A stretch of DNA of 10,010 nucleotides from an uncultured Aeromonadales bacterium (GTDB taxonomy: Bacteria > Pseudomonadota > Gammaproteobacteria > Enterobacterales > Succinivibrionaceae). The translations under genes were made by a program, and so were the position numbers. The notes under the pieces are model-generated. The model worked only from the letters and a program-made list of their open reading frames with translations, was not told where the DNA came from and ran no database searches. Positions 1 through 7,027 of the stretch are shown piece by piece. The stretch lies in NCBI GenBank assembly GCA_902796095.1, contig CADBNP010000213.1:1-10010 (forward strand). The letters are read 5' to 3'. The stretch's first letter is position 1; each line of letters begins with the position of its first letter.

Positions 1-7
1 ACGTATA

Positions 8-18
8 TTTATATTATA
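8..18 (-). promoter_or_regulatory. Candidate leftward -10 element(s) at window edge
   Basis: The minus strand reads TATAATATAAA here, giving two overlapping -10 candidates: TATAAT (18-13) and TATAAA (13-8). TATAAA gives the canonical spacing to the CRP-type palindrome centred at 42.5. TATAAT would place that palindrome at about -36.5. No -35 hexamer is obvious, as expected for an activator-dependent promoter. The downstream gene is not in the window, so this rests on pattern alone. Confidence 0.4.
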
Positions 19-31
19 AGTAATTGTACTA

Positions 32-53
32 AAACGTGATATACATCACAATT
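32..53 (-). promoter_or_regulatory. CRP-type binding site (candidate)
   Basis: On the minus strand the core reads TGTGA-N6-TCACG, one base off the CRP consensus TGTGA-N6-TCACA, and the flanking A/T runs extend the symmetry to 22 bp. The inner bases GTGAT-N4-ATCAC favour CRP over FNR, whose box is TTGAT-N4-ATCAA. The centre lies at 42.5. A leftward -10-like TATAAA at 13-8 would put the start site near position 1 and this site at about -41.5, the class II activator position. The target gene would lie off the left edge. The site is seen directly; its function is inferred. Confidence 0.55.
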
Positions 54-92
54 AGCAAAATCAACACTTTTCCTGAACAGAGCCTTTAAATA

Positions 93-122
93 TAAAAGTA
101 TCACACAGATCTCATACTTTTA
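93..122. repeat. 9-bp perfect inverted repeat with 12-nt spacer
   Basis: TAAAAGTAT (93-101) is the exact reverse complement of ATACTTTTA (114-122), with 12 nt between them. It lies in the AT-rich non-coding stretch right of the CRP-type site, about 65 bp centre to centre. It could be an operator for a dimeric regulator of the gene off the left edge. It is a poor terminator, being AT-only apart from one G-C pair per arm. No regulator can be named. Confidence 0.4.
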
Positions 123-279
123 CTCAAATGAAATTATCAAACATTTACATCACATTTTATGACACATTAAATCAATATGACAGATCTGTTACTTTTTACC
201 AATTAAACACAAATACCTGATAACTGAATACATTTGTGGCAGACTTCTTCTGAATGGACTCTCCGGAACTGGATAAAAG

Positions 280-317
280 AAAAAATCAAAAAGGGATCGG
301 TTAATCCGATCCCTTTT
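280..317 (-). terminator. Rho-independent terminator of the uppS-lpxD operon
   Basis: Perfect 12-bp stem (289-300 with 306-317, AAAAGGGATCGG and its complement) with a 5-nt loop. In the leftward transcript it is followed by a U-rich tail (U-GA-UUUUUU, then C-UUUU). The hairpin starts 24 nt after the lpxD stop codon. It marks lpxD as the last gene of the operon. Confidence 0.92.
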
Positions 318-340
318 CAGCAAAATGCTTTTAACAAGCT

Positions 341-1378
341 TTATTCTTTTTCACTGTCAGTCATGGTATCGACTATTTTCTGAGCCTTTCTTACAGTCTT
401 GCAGACCTCATCCAGCATAGGAAGACATGCCATAACCTTGCGCCATTTCTTCTCGGTCATTTCCGGAACTCCTGAAGAATATGTACCAGGCTTTGTAATA
501 CTGCGCATAACAGATGTGGCACCTGCGATTGTTGTACCGTCACAAATATTGATGTGACCGTTAAACACGCTGCGCCCTCCGATAATGCAGTACCTTCCGA
601 TGGTTGTGGAGCCTGCAACAACAGCAGTGCCTGCCATTGCGGAACCGGTACCGATCTTTACATTGTGTGCGATCTGACAGAGATTGTCGATAATAACATT
701 ATCCTCAATCACCGTATTGTCTATGGCTCCGCGATCAATACAGGTATTTGCACCTATTTCCACATGATTGCCGATGACAACACTGCCAAGCTGAGGGATT
801 TTAACCCATCTGCCCCTGTCATTTGCATAACCGAAACCGTCAGAACCTATAACAGCACCGGACTGAAGAAGACAGTCTGTTCCGATCCTCACATTGTGAT
901 AAACGCTGCAGTTTGACCACAGTCTGGTGCGGGCACCGATAACTGCATTGCAGCCGATATAGCAGTTCGGACCAATCACTGCATCATCACCAATCTCGGC
1001 ACCGGAATCAATAACCGCATTGGCACCGATCGATACATTGCTGCCGATTTTTACATCATCTGCCACAACAGCCGACGGATGCACTTCGTTCTTCTGTTTC
1101 GGTGTTGTATCCAGCATCTGGGCAACCAGAGCAAAACCGACATAAGGATCATTCATAACAAGAGCGGCTGTTTTGCAGTGCTCCAAATCTGAAGCCCGGA
1201 TAATCACAGCACTGGCACCGGTAGTTGAAAGATCCTTCCTGTACTTTGCATCATTCAAAAAGCTGATCTCACCTTCGCCTGCACTGGCCAGATTGGCAAT
1301 ACGACTGATCCTGATATCAGGATCACCGTGAAGCTCAGCCTTGAGTCGCTCTGCAATTTCACCTAGGGTATAAGACAT
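341..1378 (-). CDS. lpxD: UDP-3-O-acylglucosamine N-acyltransferase LpxD
   Basis: Third step of lipid A synthesis: transfers a 3-hydroxyacyl chain from acyl-ACP to the 2-amino group of UDP-3-O-acylglucosamine in the cytosol. At 345 aa it is close to the E. coli length of 341. Residues 1-100 form the N-terminal uridine-binding domain. Residues about 101-290 are a run of hexapeptide repeats (IG-x4 pattern) making the left-handed beta-helix, and the C-terminal helix follows. His238 in QIAHNV matches catalytic His239 of E. coli, and His275 in NGH matches His276. The ATG start lies 2 nt after the skp stop with only a weak AAGAG-type ribosome site, so translation is probably coupled. The protein has 11 cysteines. 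Unlike in E. coli or Pseudomonas, fabZ, lpxA and lpxB do not follow; a terminator does. Confidence 0.97.
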   Translation of the reverse strand: MSYTLGEIAERLKAELHGDPDIRISRIANLASAGEGEISFLNDAKYRKDLSTTGASAVIIRASDLEHCKTAALVMNDPYVGFALVAQMLDTTPKQKNEVHPSAVVADDVKIGSNVSIGANAVIDSGAEIGDDAVIGPNCYIGCNAVIGARTRLWSNCSVYHNVRIGTDCLLQSGAVIGSDGFGYANDRGRWVKIPQLGSVVIGNHVEIGANTCIDRGAIDNTVIEDNVIIDNLCQIAHNVKIGTGSAMAGTAVVAGSTTIGRYCIIGGRSVFNGHINICDGTTIAGATSVMRSITKPGTYSSGVPEMTEKKWRKVMACLPMLDEVCKTVRKAQKIVDTMTDSEKE

Positions 1379-1380
1379 TA

Positions 1381-1896
1381 TTAATTGCTCTTGCTAACCA
1401 TCTGAATAACTTCTTTGGAAATATCAATGGAGTCGTTTGCATAAACTACAGCAGCAACACCGTTGATTACAATGTCATAACCGCGCTGCTTTGCGATCTT
1501 CTCCACAGCTGTTGCGATTTTTTCCATGATCTTGCTTTCTTCTTCAGATACGCGGCGACGCTGATCCTCCATCAGAGCCTGACCCTTGATCTGAAGCTGG
1601 GACTGAAGTTCCTGTGCCTTGCGCTGGGTGCTGATCTGCTCCTGCTCCTTCATATAGGCACCGTTCTTCTTCAGTTTTTCCACCAGAGCAACATACTGAT
1701 CATTAAGCTTCTTCAGTTCAGCCTGACGGCCAGAAAACTCTGATTCCAGCTTTTTCTTAATCTGAGCTGACTGAGGGATTTCCTTCAGGATCTGAGGCAG
1801 ATTAATTACAGCAACAGAAGAAGGATTGGCTGCCTGGACTACGGAACCTGCTGCAATTGCCAAACTTAAAGCAAAACCTGTCAATAACTTTTTCAT
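1381..1896 (-). CDS. skp: Periplasmic chaperone Skp (OmpH)
   Basis: Trimeric periplasmic holdase that carries unfolded outer-membrane proteins from the Sec translocon to the BAM complex. At 171 aa it is slightly longer than the E. coli 161-aa protein. Residues 1-22 are a clear Sec signal peptide (MKKLL, then a hydrophobic core, ending VQA), cut before ANPSS. A short beta segment (VAVINLPQIL) follows. Residues about 40-130 are highly charged and rich in K, E and Q, consistent with the two long coiled-coil arms, and the C-terminal strand segment (YDIVINGVAAVVYA) completes the body domain. The start is supported by AAGAGG 7 nt upstream. The gene sits 18 nt after bamA, the usual partner arrangement. 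Confidence 0.95.
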   Translation of the reverse strand: MKKLLTGFALSLAIAAGSVVQAANPSSVAVINLPQILKEIPQSAQIKKKLESEFSGRQAELKKLNDQYVALVEKLKKNGAYMKEQEQISTQRKAQELQSQLQIKGQALMEDQRRRVSEEESKIMEKIATAVEKIAKQRGYDIVINGVAAVVYANDSIDISKEVIQMVSKSN

Positions 1897-1914
1897 ATTT
1901 AAACCTCTTTAAAA

Positions 1915-4320
1915 TTAAAATGTCTGTCCAATACTGAAAGAGAACACCTCGGTATCATCTCCTGGGCGCTCCTTGATAGGACGGGCAAAGGTGATGGCCA
2001 GCGGTCCTACAGGAGATATCCACTGAAGTGTCACACCTACGGAACTGCGGTAACGCCAAGGATCCTTCATATCGTAAATTTTATTGCAATGAGCCATACA
2101 GTGACTGTAACGACCCGGATCATATGTGGTATCGAAAACATTACCCATATCAAAGAAAACCGAAGTTCGAAGCTGATCTGAATATTCATCGCTGACAAAC
2201 GGCGTCGGAACAATCAGCTCGGCGGTTACAGCCCACATGGCGTTGCCGCCTATGGAGTTTTTGGTTCCCACCTCTGACATCTCACCGCCGTAAGGGAAAG
2301 AATAAATCGCCTTAGGTCCTACGGAATTATTTTTAAAGCCTCTGAGCCACGGACCGCCGCCTGCATAGAAATTCTGGAAGAACGGAAGCACCTGACTGTA
2401 GCCTTTAACCTTGCCATAGCCGTTACCGTACCCGACCGTGCCTCTCAGATTGAAGCTGTAGTCATGCTCACGGGTCAGCGGCCAGAACTTCGATACATCG
2501 AAAGTAGCCTTGTAGTACTGTATATCCGAACCCGGTATGGCAACCTTTATCCAGAATTCCTCCTTGTCGCCGTCCATCGGGAATATTCCCTTATCCAGAT
2601 TGTTTCTTGTCCAGTCAAAGCTTAATGCAAATGTATTAATTCTGAGACGGTTCTCATTATCTGTATAAGGTTCGTATATATTCCAGAATTTCTGGATCTG
2701 GGCATAGGACTGGACCTGGGAAATGGTACTGCGCTCAGCATTGAAACCATACTCAAGGAAGTTCAGTTCATTAACCGGATAACCGGCTCTGAGTTCGGCA
2801 CCGATGGTACGGTTCTCATAATTGATCAGATCATCCTCGCCTGCACGGTAATCATCATAATAGAGTTTTCCGGTGAGGCTGATGCCGTCTAGAGTAAAAT
2901 ACGGATCTCTGAGAGACACTGCATATTTACGATGGGACTTGGACCAGTTCCACTCGATTTCACCACGCAGACCGTACCCGAGCATGTTATCCTGAGCCAG
3001 TTTCGCACCGAAAGCAATGCCTGAAACCGTACCGTAACTGACAGTTCCTGAAATAGAATTAACCTGACGCTCTTTTACTTTGACATCAAGATCCACCATA
3101 TCATCCATACCGGGAATCTTTGCCGTTTCGATATCAACCTTTTCAAAAAAGCCGAGTCTTCCGAGTCGCTTCTTGGACTGCTCCACCTTTTCGTTTGACA
3201 GCCAGGATCCCTCAAACTGCCGGAGTTCACGACGGACGACAACATCCTTCGTAACCTTGTTTCCGGATATTCTGATTTCATTCACCGACACACGGGGACC
3301 GGGAGTCACAAACATATTAAGAGTGACTTCCTTCTTTTCATCATCAATTTTAGGATAGGTAACAACCTGGGCATCTGAGTATCCGAACTTACCAACAAAA
3401 TTGGAAATCATCTGCTCATTGTTTGTGGTCGTCTGCTTTGAATAAATATCACCCGGAAGGATCGTGACCAGATTTCTGATCTCATCGTCACGCTTGATCA
3501 GATCTCCTGAAACCTTTACTTCCTTTACCCTGTACTGCTCACCCTCATGAATATTCAGTGTGACATAGACACCCTTCTTATCCGGTGTAATTGATACGTC
3601 GGTATTCTTAATTTCAAAACGTATATATCCGCGGTTGAGATAAAAGGATTTCAGTTTTTCAAGATCTCCCTCCAGCTTGGTCTTGCTGTACTTGTCGGAA
3701 GAAAAGAAATCCCACCACGGAGAATCATCATCCAGATCGAGAATTGAAAGCAGCTTCTTCTCGGTGAACACGCTGTTGCCGATAATGTTGAGCTGCTTGA
3801 TGCGGGATGACTTGCCTTCGGCAAACTGAATGCGGAGCTTCACACGGTTACGGGGAAGATCTGTCACAAGAACCTTGACAACAGCCTGGTACTTTCCGTT
3901 GGTATGGTAATAATCGGTAAGACCCATTTCAACTTCTGTAAGCTTTGCCCTGTTCAGAGGCTCGCCTACACGGATCCCGAGATCATTGATGATAGGCTCT
4001 ATCTTGTCTTCTTTGATATCATCATTTCCGGCATATTCGATGCTTGATATGGTCGGACGTTCCTTGACTCTGATGGCAAGAACTCCGTCACTGCTCAGCT
4101 GAGCATCAACATCATCGAAATTTCCGGTAGCGTACAGTTTTCTTATAACCTCGGCTATCGCCTTGTCATCAGCCCTGTCTCCCACCCCTACAGGAATATT
4201 GAGCAGAATAGCACCGAGGGAAACTCTCTGAAGTCCTTCAAGTTTTATATCCTTAATCTCGGCAGCCACTGCAGACATTCCCATCAGCAGAGTGAGCAGC
4301 CCGATACCAAATTTTTTCAT
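1915..4320 (-). CDS. bamA: Outer membrane protein assembly factor BamA
   Basis: Central subunit of the BAM complex, which folds and inserts beta-barrel proteins into the outer membrane. I place the start at the ATG at 4320 (801 aa). It is preceded by AGGTG with a 6-nt spacing and begins a standard signal peptide (MKKFGIG to AVAA, residues 1-20); an ATG 33 nt upstream (4353) has no ribosome site. Five POTRA domains span about 21-420, and the 16-strand barrel spans about 421-801 and ends in the expected aromatic residue, Phe. The loop-6 motif is LRGF (659-662) instead of the usual VRGF. Loop 6 after it is short and lacks the cysteine pair of E. coli BamA. Instead a CX3C pair (Cys741, Cys745, in HCMAHC) lies in the next large surface loop. 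The gene lies between rseP and skp, as usual. Confidence 0.97.
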   Translation of the reverse strand: MKKFGIGLLTLLMGMSAVAAEIKDIKLEGLQRVSLGAILLNIPVGVGDRADDKAIAEVIRKLYATGNFDDVDAQLSSDGVLAIRVKERPTISSIEYAGNDDIKEDKIEPIINDLGIRVGEPLNRAKLTEVEMGLTDYYHTNGKYQAVVKVLVTDLPRNRVKLRIQFAEGKSSRIKQLNIIGNSVFTEKKLLSILDLDDDSPWWDFFSSDKYSKTKLEGDLEKLKSFYLNRGYIRFEIKNTDVSITPDKKGVYVTLNIHEGEQYRVKEVKVSGDLIKRDDEIRNLVTILPGDIYSKQTTTNNEQMISNFVGKFGYSDAQVVTYPKIDDEKKEVTLNMFVTPGPRVSVNEIRISGNKVTKDVVVRRELRQFEGSWLSNEKVEQSKKRLGRLGFFEKVDIETAKIPGMDDMVDLDVKVKERQVNSISGTVSYGTVSGIAFGAKLAQDNMLGYGLRGEIEWNWSKSHRKYAVSLRDPYFTLDGISLTGKLYYDDYRAGEDDLINYENRTIGAELRAGYPVNELNFLEYGFNAERSTISQVQSYAQIQKFWNIYEPYTDNENRLRINTFALSFDWTRNNLDKGIFPMDGDKEEFWIKVAIPGSDIQYYKATFDVSKFWPLTREHDYSFNLRGTVGYGNGYGKVKGYSQVLPFFQNFYAGGGPWLRGFKNNSVGPKAIYSFPYGGEMSEVGTKNSIGGNAMWAVTAELIVPTPFVSDEYSDQLRTSVFFDMGNVFDTTYDPGRYSHCMAHCNKIYDMKDPWRYRSSVGVTLQWISPVGPLAITFARPIKERPGDDTEVFSFSIGQTF

Positions 4321-4326
4321 AAATTT

Positions 4327-4331
4327 CACCT
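4327..4331 (-). promoter_or_regulatory. Ribosome binding site fixing the bamA start
   Basis: AGGTG on the minus strand ends 6 nt before the ATG at 4320. The alternative upstream ATG at 4353 is preceded by a T-rich segment with no purine-rich site and would put 11 hydrophilic residues before the signal peptide. The 4320 start is therefore preferred. Confidence 0.7.
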
Positions 4332-4394
4332 GCGACCGTATTTTATGCGGCATTGCGACGCCAAAAAAGTCGAACTAAAATATCTCAATCAAAC

Positions 4395-4428
4395 AAAAAA
4401 ATATCCGGCGGATTCCGGTTAGAATCCG
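4395..4428 (-). terminator. Possible attenuator between rseP and bamA
   Basis: The last codons of rseP form the left arm of a perfect 7-bp stem (CGGATTC, 4428-4422, with 4415-4409; 6-nt loop including the stop codon). Just after it a second, competing mini-hairpin (ATCC-GCC-GGAT) is followed by seven T residues (4401-4395). The T-run is 7 nt from the main stem, so this is not a textbook terminator. Partial termination or an RNA-processing site is possible. Most transcripts presumably read on into bamA. Confidence 0.35.
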
Positions 4429-5831
4429 TCAAAAACAATATCATTGTAAACAGCAAGTGTCATTATTAATAATAACACAAATATGCCAAAATACATGAGT
4501 CCCTGCATTACTTTATCCGGCAGCTGGCGTCCGGTTACAGCCTCAACGGTATAGAACATGATATGACCGCCGTCCAGCACCGGAAGCGGAAGGAGATTCA
4601 TTATACCGAGGTTGATGCTGATAAGAGCCATGAACCCGATAAAATACTCAATTCCGATGGATGCCGTAAATCCGGCAGATTTGGCTATTGCTATCGGACC
4701 GCTGATATTCTCCATGGGAATAGATCCGCTGAACAGTTTTCCTATGGTTACCACTGTCATCCTGCATACTGACACCATCTTATCAACAGATTTAAAAACA
4801 GCTTCGCCAAAACCGTACTTCCGGATAAATCGTGTCCCGTCCTCAAGCGGCTCCACCTGAACCTGAACACCTATCTGTCCCTTGTTACCCTCCGGAGTTT
4901 CAATCCTGCCGAGAGTAATCTCAAACTTCTTTTTCTCTGCAGGATATTCGCTGAAATCGATGCCTCCGTCCTTTATTTTCTTTCCTTCAGGCAGAACAGG
5001 TCTGAGAACTTCAACAGTTACGTTTTTACCAGGTCTTGCTGCCACATAGGAGGAGAAATCAAACCAGGTTTCCACTCTGAGATCGTCAATTACTTCCACC
5101 TCGTCACCTTCCTGAAGTCCTGCCTTCTCGGCTGGAGAATCCTTCAGAACAGACGCAATGCGACGGGTCAGATTATAAAACTTCGGGGAAAAACCCAGAG
5201 GCTGAAAAATATTTCCGCCCTGATCGCGGTGAATGCTCCAGCTGCCGAGATCCAGTCGTTTTTCAGATACACTGCCGCCTGTGCTTCTGACAGTGAGGGT
5301 GACGGAATCGTCACCTATATGCTGGATCAGCTCATAGATGGCATCCTCCCAGTCAATCACACTTTTGCCGTCAACCTTCAGGATCAGATCGTCATTGCGA
5401 AGACCGGCCTGCCATACGGGAGATTCAGAAGTAATACCGGTAACATAAGGCTTTACTGCAGCAACGCCGATGATAAACATGGCGTAGTACAGGAAAAAGG
5501 CAAGAATTATATTGAACAGAGGTCCGGCCGCCACAATAGCAAGCCTCTTCCAGACATTCTGTGCGGTAAACTCATGAGTTTCCTCTCCTTCCGGAACCAC
5601 ACCTTCTCTGCGATCCAGCATTTTGACATAACCGCCGAGAGGAATGAGGGACAGGGCATATTCACAGCCGTCACGCCCTTTGTGAGAAAAAATTACCTTT
5701 CCAAAACCCAGAGAGAATCTTAAGACTTTGACTCCGCACAGTCTTGCAACAATAAAATGACCGAACTCGTGGAAACCCACAAGCACAACAATAGCTATCA
5801 GAAAAAATATGCAGTTTCTGAAAAAATCCAT
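4419..5831 (-). CDS. rseP: Site-2 intramembrane zinc protease RseP
   Basis: Inner-membrane metalloprotease that makes the second cut in the sigma-E anti-sigma factor RseA after DegS, and also clears remnant signal peptides. It has 470 aa (E. coli 450). The HEFGH zinc motif is at residues 21-25 in the first membrane helix, and the third ligand Asp420 is in the LDGGH motif of the C-terminal part. Further hydrophobic segments are at about 97-122, 390-415 and 440-461. Two PDZ domains lie between (about 127-200 and 222-320). The second contains a charged stretch (about 279-302, rich in Lys, Glu and Asp) that seems to account for the extra length. The start has AGGA about 10 nt upstream, overlapping the dxr stop, with a 12-nt gap between the genes. 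Its position beside bamA and skp matches its role in monitoring outer-membrane assembly. Confidence 0.96.
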   Translation of the reverse strand: MDFFRNCIFFLIAIVVLVGFHEFGHFIVARLCGVKVLRFSLGFGKVIFSHKGRDGCEYALSLIPLGGYVKMLDRREGVVPEGEETHEFTAQNVWKRLAIVAAGPLFNIILAFFLYYAMFIIGVAAVKPYVTGITSESPVWQAGLRNDDLILKVDGKSVIDWEDAIYELIQHIGDDSVTLTVRSTGGSVSEKRLDLGSWSIHRDQGGNIFQPLGFSPKFYNLTRRIASVLKDSPAEKAGLQEGDEVEVIDDLRVETWFDFSSYVAARPGKNVTVEVLRPVLPEGKKIKDGGIDFSEYPAEKKKFEITLGRIETPEGNKGQIGVQVQVEPLEDGTRFIRKYGFGEAVFKSVDKMVSVCRMTVVTIGKLFSGSIPMENISGPIAIAKSAGFTASIGIEYFIGFMALISINLGIMNLLPLPVLDGGHIMFYTVEAVTGRQLPDKVMQGLMYFGIFVLLLIMTLAVYNDIVFDGF

Positions 5832-5843
5832 TATTCAATAATC

Positions 5844-7025
5844 CTATAAAAGAGCTGAAGCTGTTTCCCTGGCTCTTCTGTCAAGTTCAAGAACTGACTC
5901 CACATCAACTATTGTGTCTGCACTGTGACGTTCCACCGTTCTGCTGCAGATTTCATAAATGCGGGGATAGGAAACCTCATGATTCAGAAAGGCGGCAACC
6001 GCAACCTCATTTGCTGCATTGAGCGCCGTAGTTGCAGCCTGCCCCGCCCAGCACGAATCAATTGCAAGTTTTAGACACGGATAGCGGCTGTAATCGGGTT
6101 CAAAGAATGAGAGACCGGACAGAGCGAAGAAATCAAGCGATCCGACGCCTGAATCTATTCTGTCAGGATATGCCATTACCCTGGCAATAGGTGTGCGCAT
6201 ATCAGGATTGCCCATCTGGGCGATGACAGATCCGTCACGGTACTGCACCATTGAGTGAATTACCGACTGAGGATGGATCACCACCTGGATGTCATCGTTG
6301 TTAAGGTTAAAAAGCCATTTTGCTTCAATGAACTCAAAGCCCTTGTTCATCATGGTGGATGAATCAACAGAAATCTTGCTGCCCATATTCCAGGTCGGGT
6401 GAGCTACCGCCTCCTCCGGGGTGACCGACGCAAGGCGATCCAGAGGAAGCTGACGGAACGGTCCGCCTGACCCGGTAAGAAGAATACGTGAAACTCCGGC
6501 ATCCCTCATACTGCAGAAACCAAGTCGGAGCTGTTCAGTCTCGGGCAGCGACTGAAAAATTGCATTATGTTCACTGTCCACCGGAAGAATACGGGATCCG
6601 CTTTCCTTAAGTGCCATAATAAACAGGTGTCCGGTCATGACCAGAGATTCCTTGTTGGCAAGGTACAACTTCTTTCCTGCCCTGACCGCGGCGAGAGCAG
6701 GAATCAGGCCGGCAGCACCAACGATCGCCGCCATTACGGAATCACAGGATTCGTGAGAGGCGATAAATGAGAGCTGATCATAACCGCTCAGGATCTTTGT
6801 GACAGAATTACTGCCTGCAAGAAGATCCTTCAGTCTGGAGGATGCTGATTCATCACTTAGAACGGCAAAATCAGGCTTAAACTCCATTACGTCGGCAAAC
6901 ATCTGTTCAACATTACTGCCTGCACCGAGGGCAAACACTCTGAAACGATCTGAATTTCTCCGCACCACATCAAGAGTGCTTCTGCCTATTGAGCCGGTTG
7001 AGCCAAGAACAGTTATATTTTCCAT
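5844..7025 (-). CDS. dxr: 1-deoxy-D-xylulose 5-phosphate reductoisomerase Dxr (IspC)
   Basis: First committed enzyme of the MEP isoprenoid pathway: converts DXP to 2-C-methyl-D-erythritol 4-phosphate with NADPH and a divalent metal; it is the target of fosmidomycin. At 393 aa it is close to the E. coli 398. The N-terminus carries the NADPH-binding GSTGSIG motif (8-14). Catalytic and metal residues fall at Asp150, Glu152, His153, His209, Glu231 and His257, the same positions as in E. coli. LANKES (122-127) and the substrate-binding loop around 208-214 are intact. The ATG is 2 nt after the cdsA stop, with GAGG about 11 nt upstream inside cdsA, suggesting coupling. It feeds precursors to UppS, encoded two genes upstream. 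Confidence 0.97.
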   Translation of the reverse strand: MENITVLGSTGSIGRSTLDVVRRNSDRFRVFALGAGSNVEQMFADVMEFKPDFAVLSDESASSRLKDLLAGSNSVTKILSGYDQLSFIASHESCDSVMAAIVGAAGLIPALAAVRAGKKLYLANKESLVMTGHLFIMALKESGSRILPVDSEHNAIFQSLPETEQLRLGFCSMRDAGVSRILLTGSGGPFRQLPLDRLASVTPEEAVAHPTWNMGSKISVDSSTMMNKGFEFIEAKWLFNLNNDDIQVVIHPQSVIHSMVQYRDGSVIAQMGNPDMRTPIARVMAYPDRIDSGVGSLDFFALSGLSFFEPDYSRYPCLKLAIDSCWAGQAATTALNAANEVAVAAFLNHEVSYPRIYEICSRTVERHSADTIVDVESVLELDRRARETASALL

Positions 7026-7027
7026 GA

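Larger units (their letters stand above)
1..279. other. AT-rich intergenic region left of lpxD terminator
   Basis: No open frame of useful length or coding character is visible on either strand. Base composition is clearly more AT-rich than the genes. Besides the CRP-type palindrome and the 9-bp inverted repeat, it holds an isolated CRP-like half-site (minus strand AAATGTGAT, over the TCACA at 150-154, with no good second half) and a short palindrome ACAGATCTGT at 180-189. Since the lpxD operon terminates at its right border, the region most likely carries the control sequences of another leftward gene. Confidence 0.6.

Noticed and set aside
141..165. Second CRP site in the left intergenic region
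   Set aside because: Only one half matches (AAATGTGAT on the minus strand); the other half is unlike the consensus.
554..916. 120-codon open frame on the plus strand
   Set aside because: Antisense to the hexapeptide repeats of lpxD, which produce long open frames on the other strand by repetition.
4321..4353. Upstream ATG giving an 11-residue longer BamA
   Set aside because: No ribosome site precedes it and it would put hydrophilic residues before a standard signal peptide; the ATG at 4320 has AGGTG at 6 nt.
5229..5723. 164-codon open frame on the plus strand
   Set aside because: It lies wholly antisense to rseP, whose motifs and length are intact; it has no ribosome site and its composition is that of a reversed coding strand.
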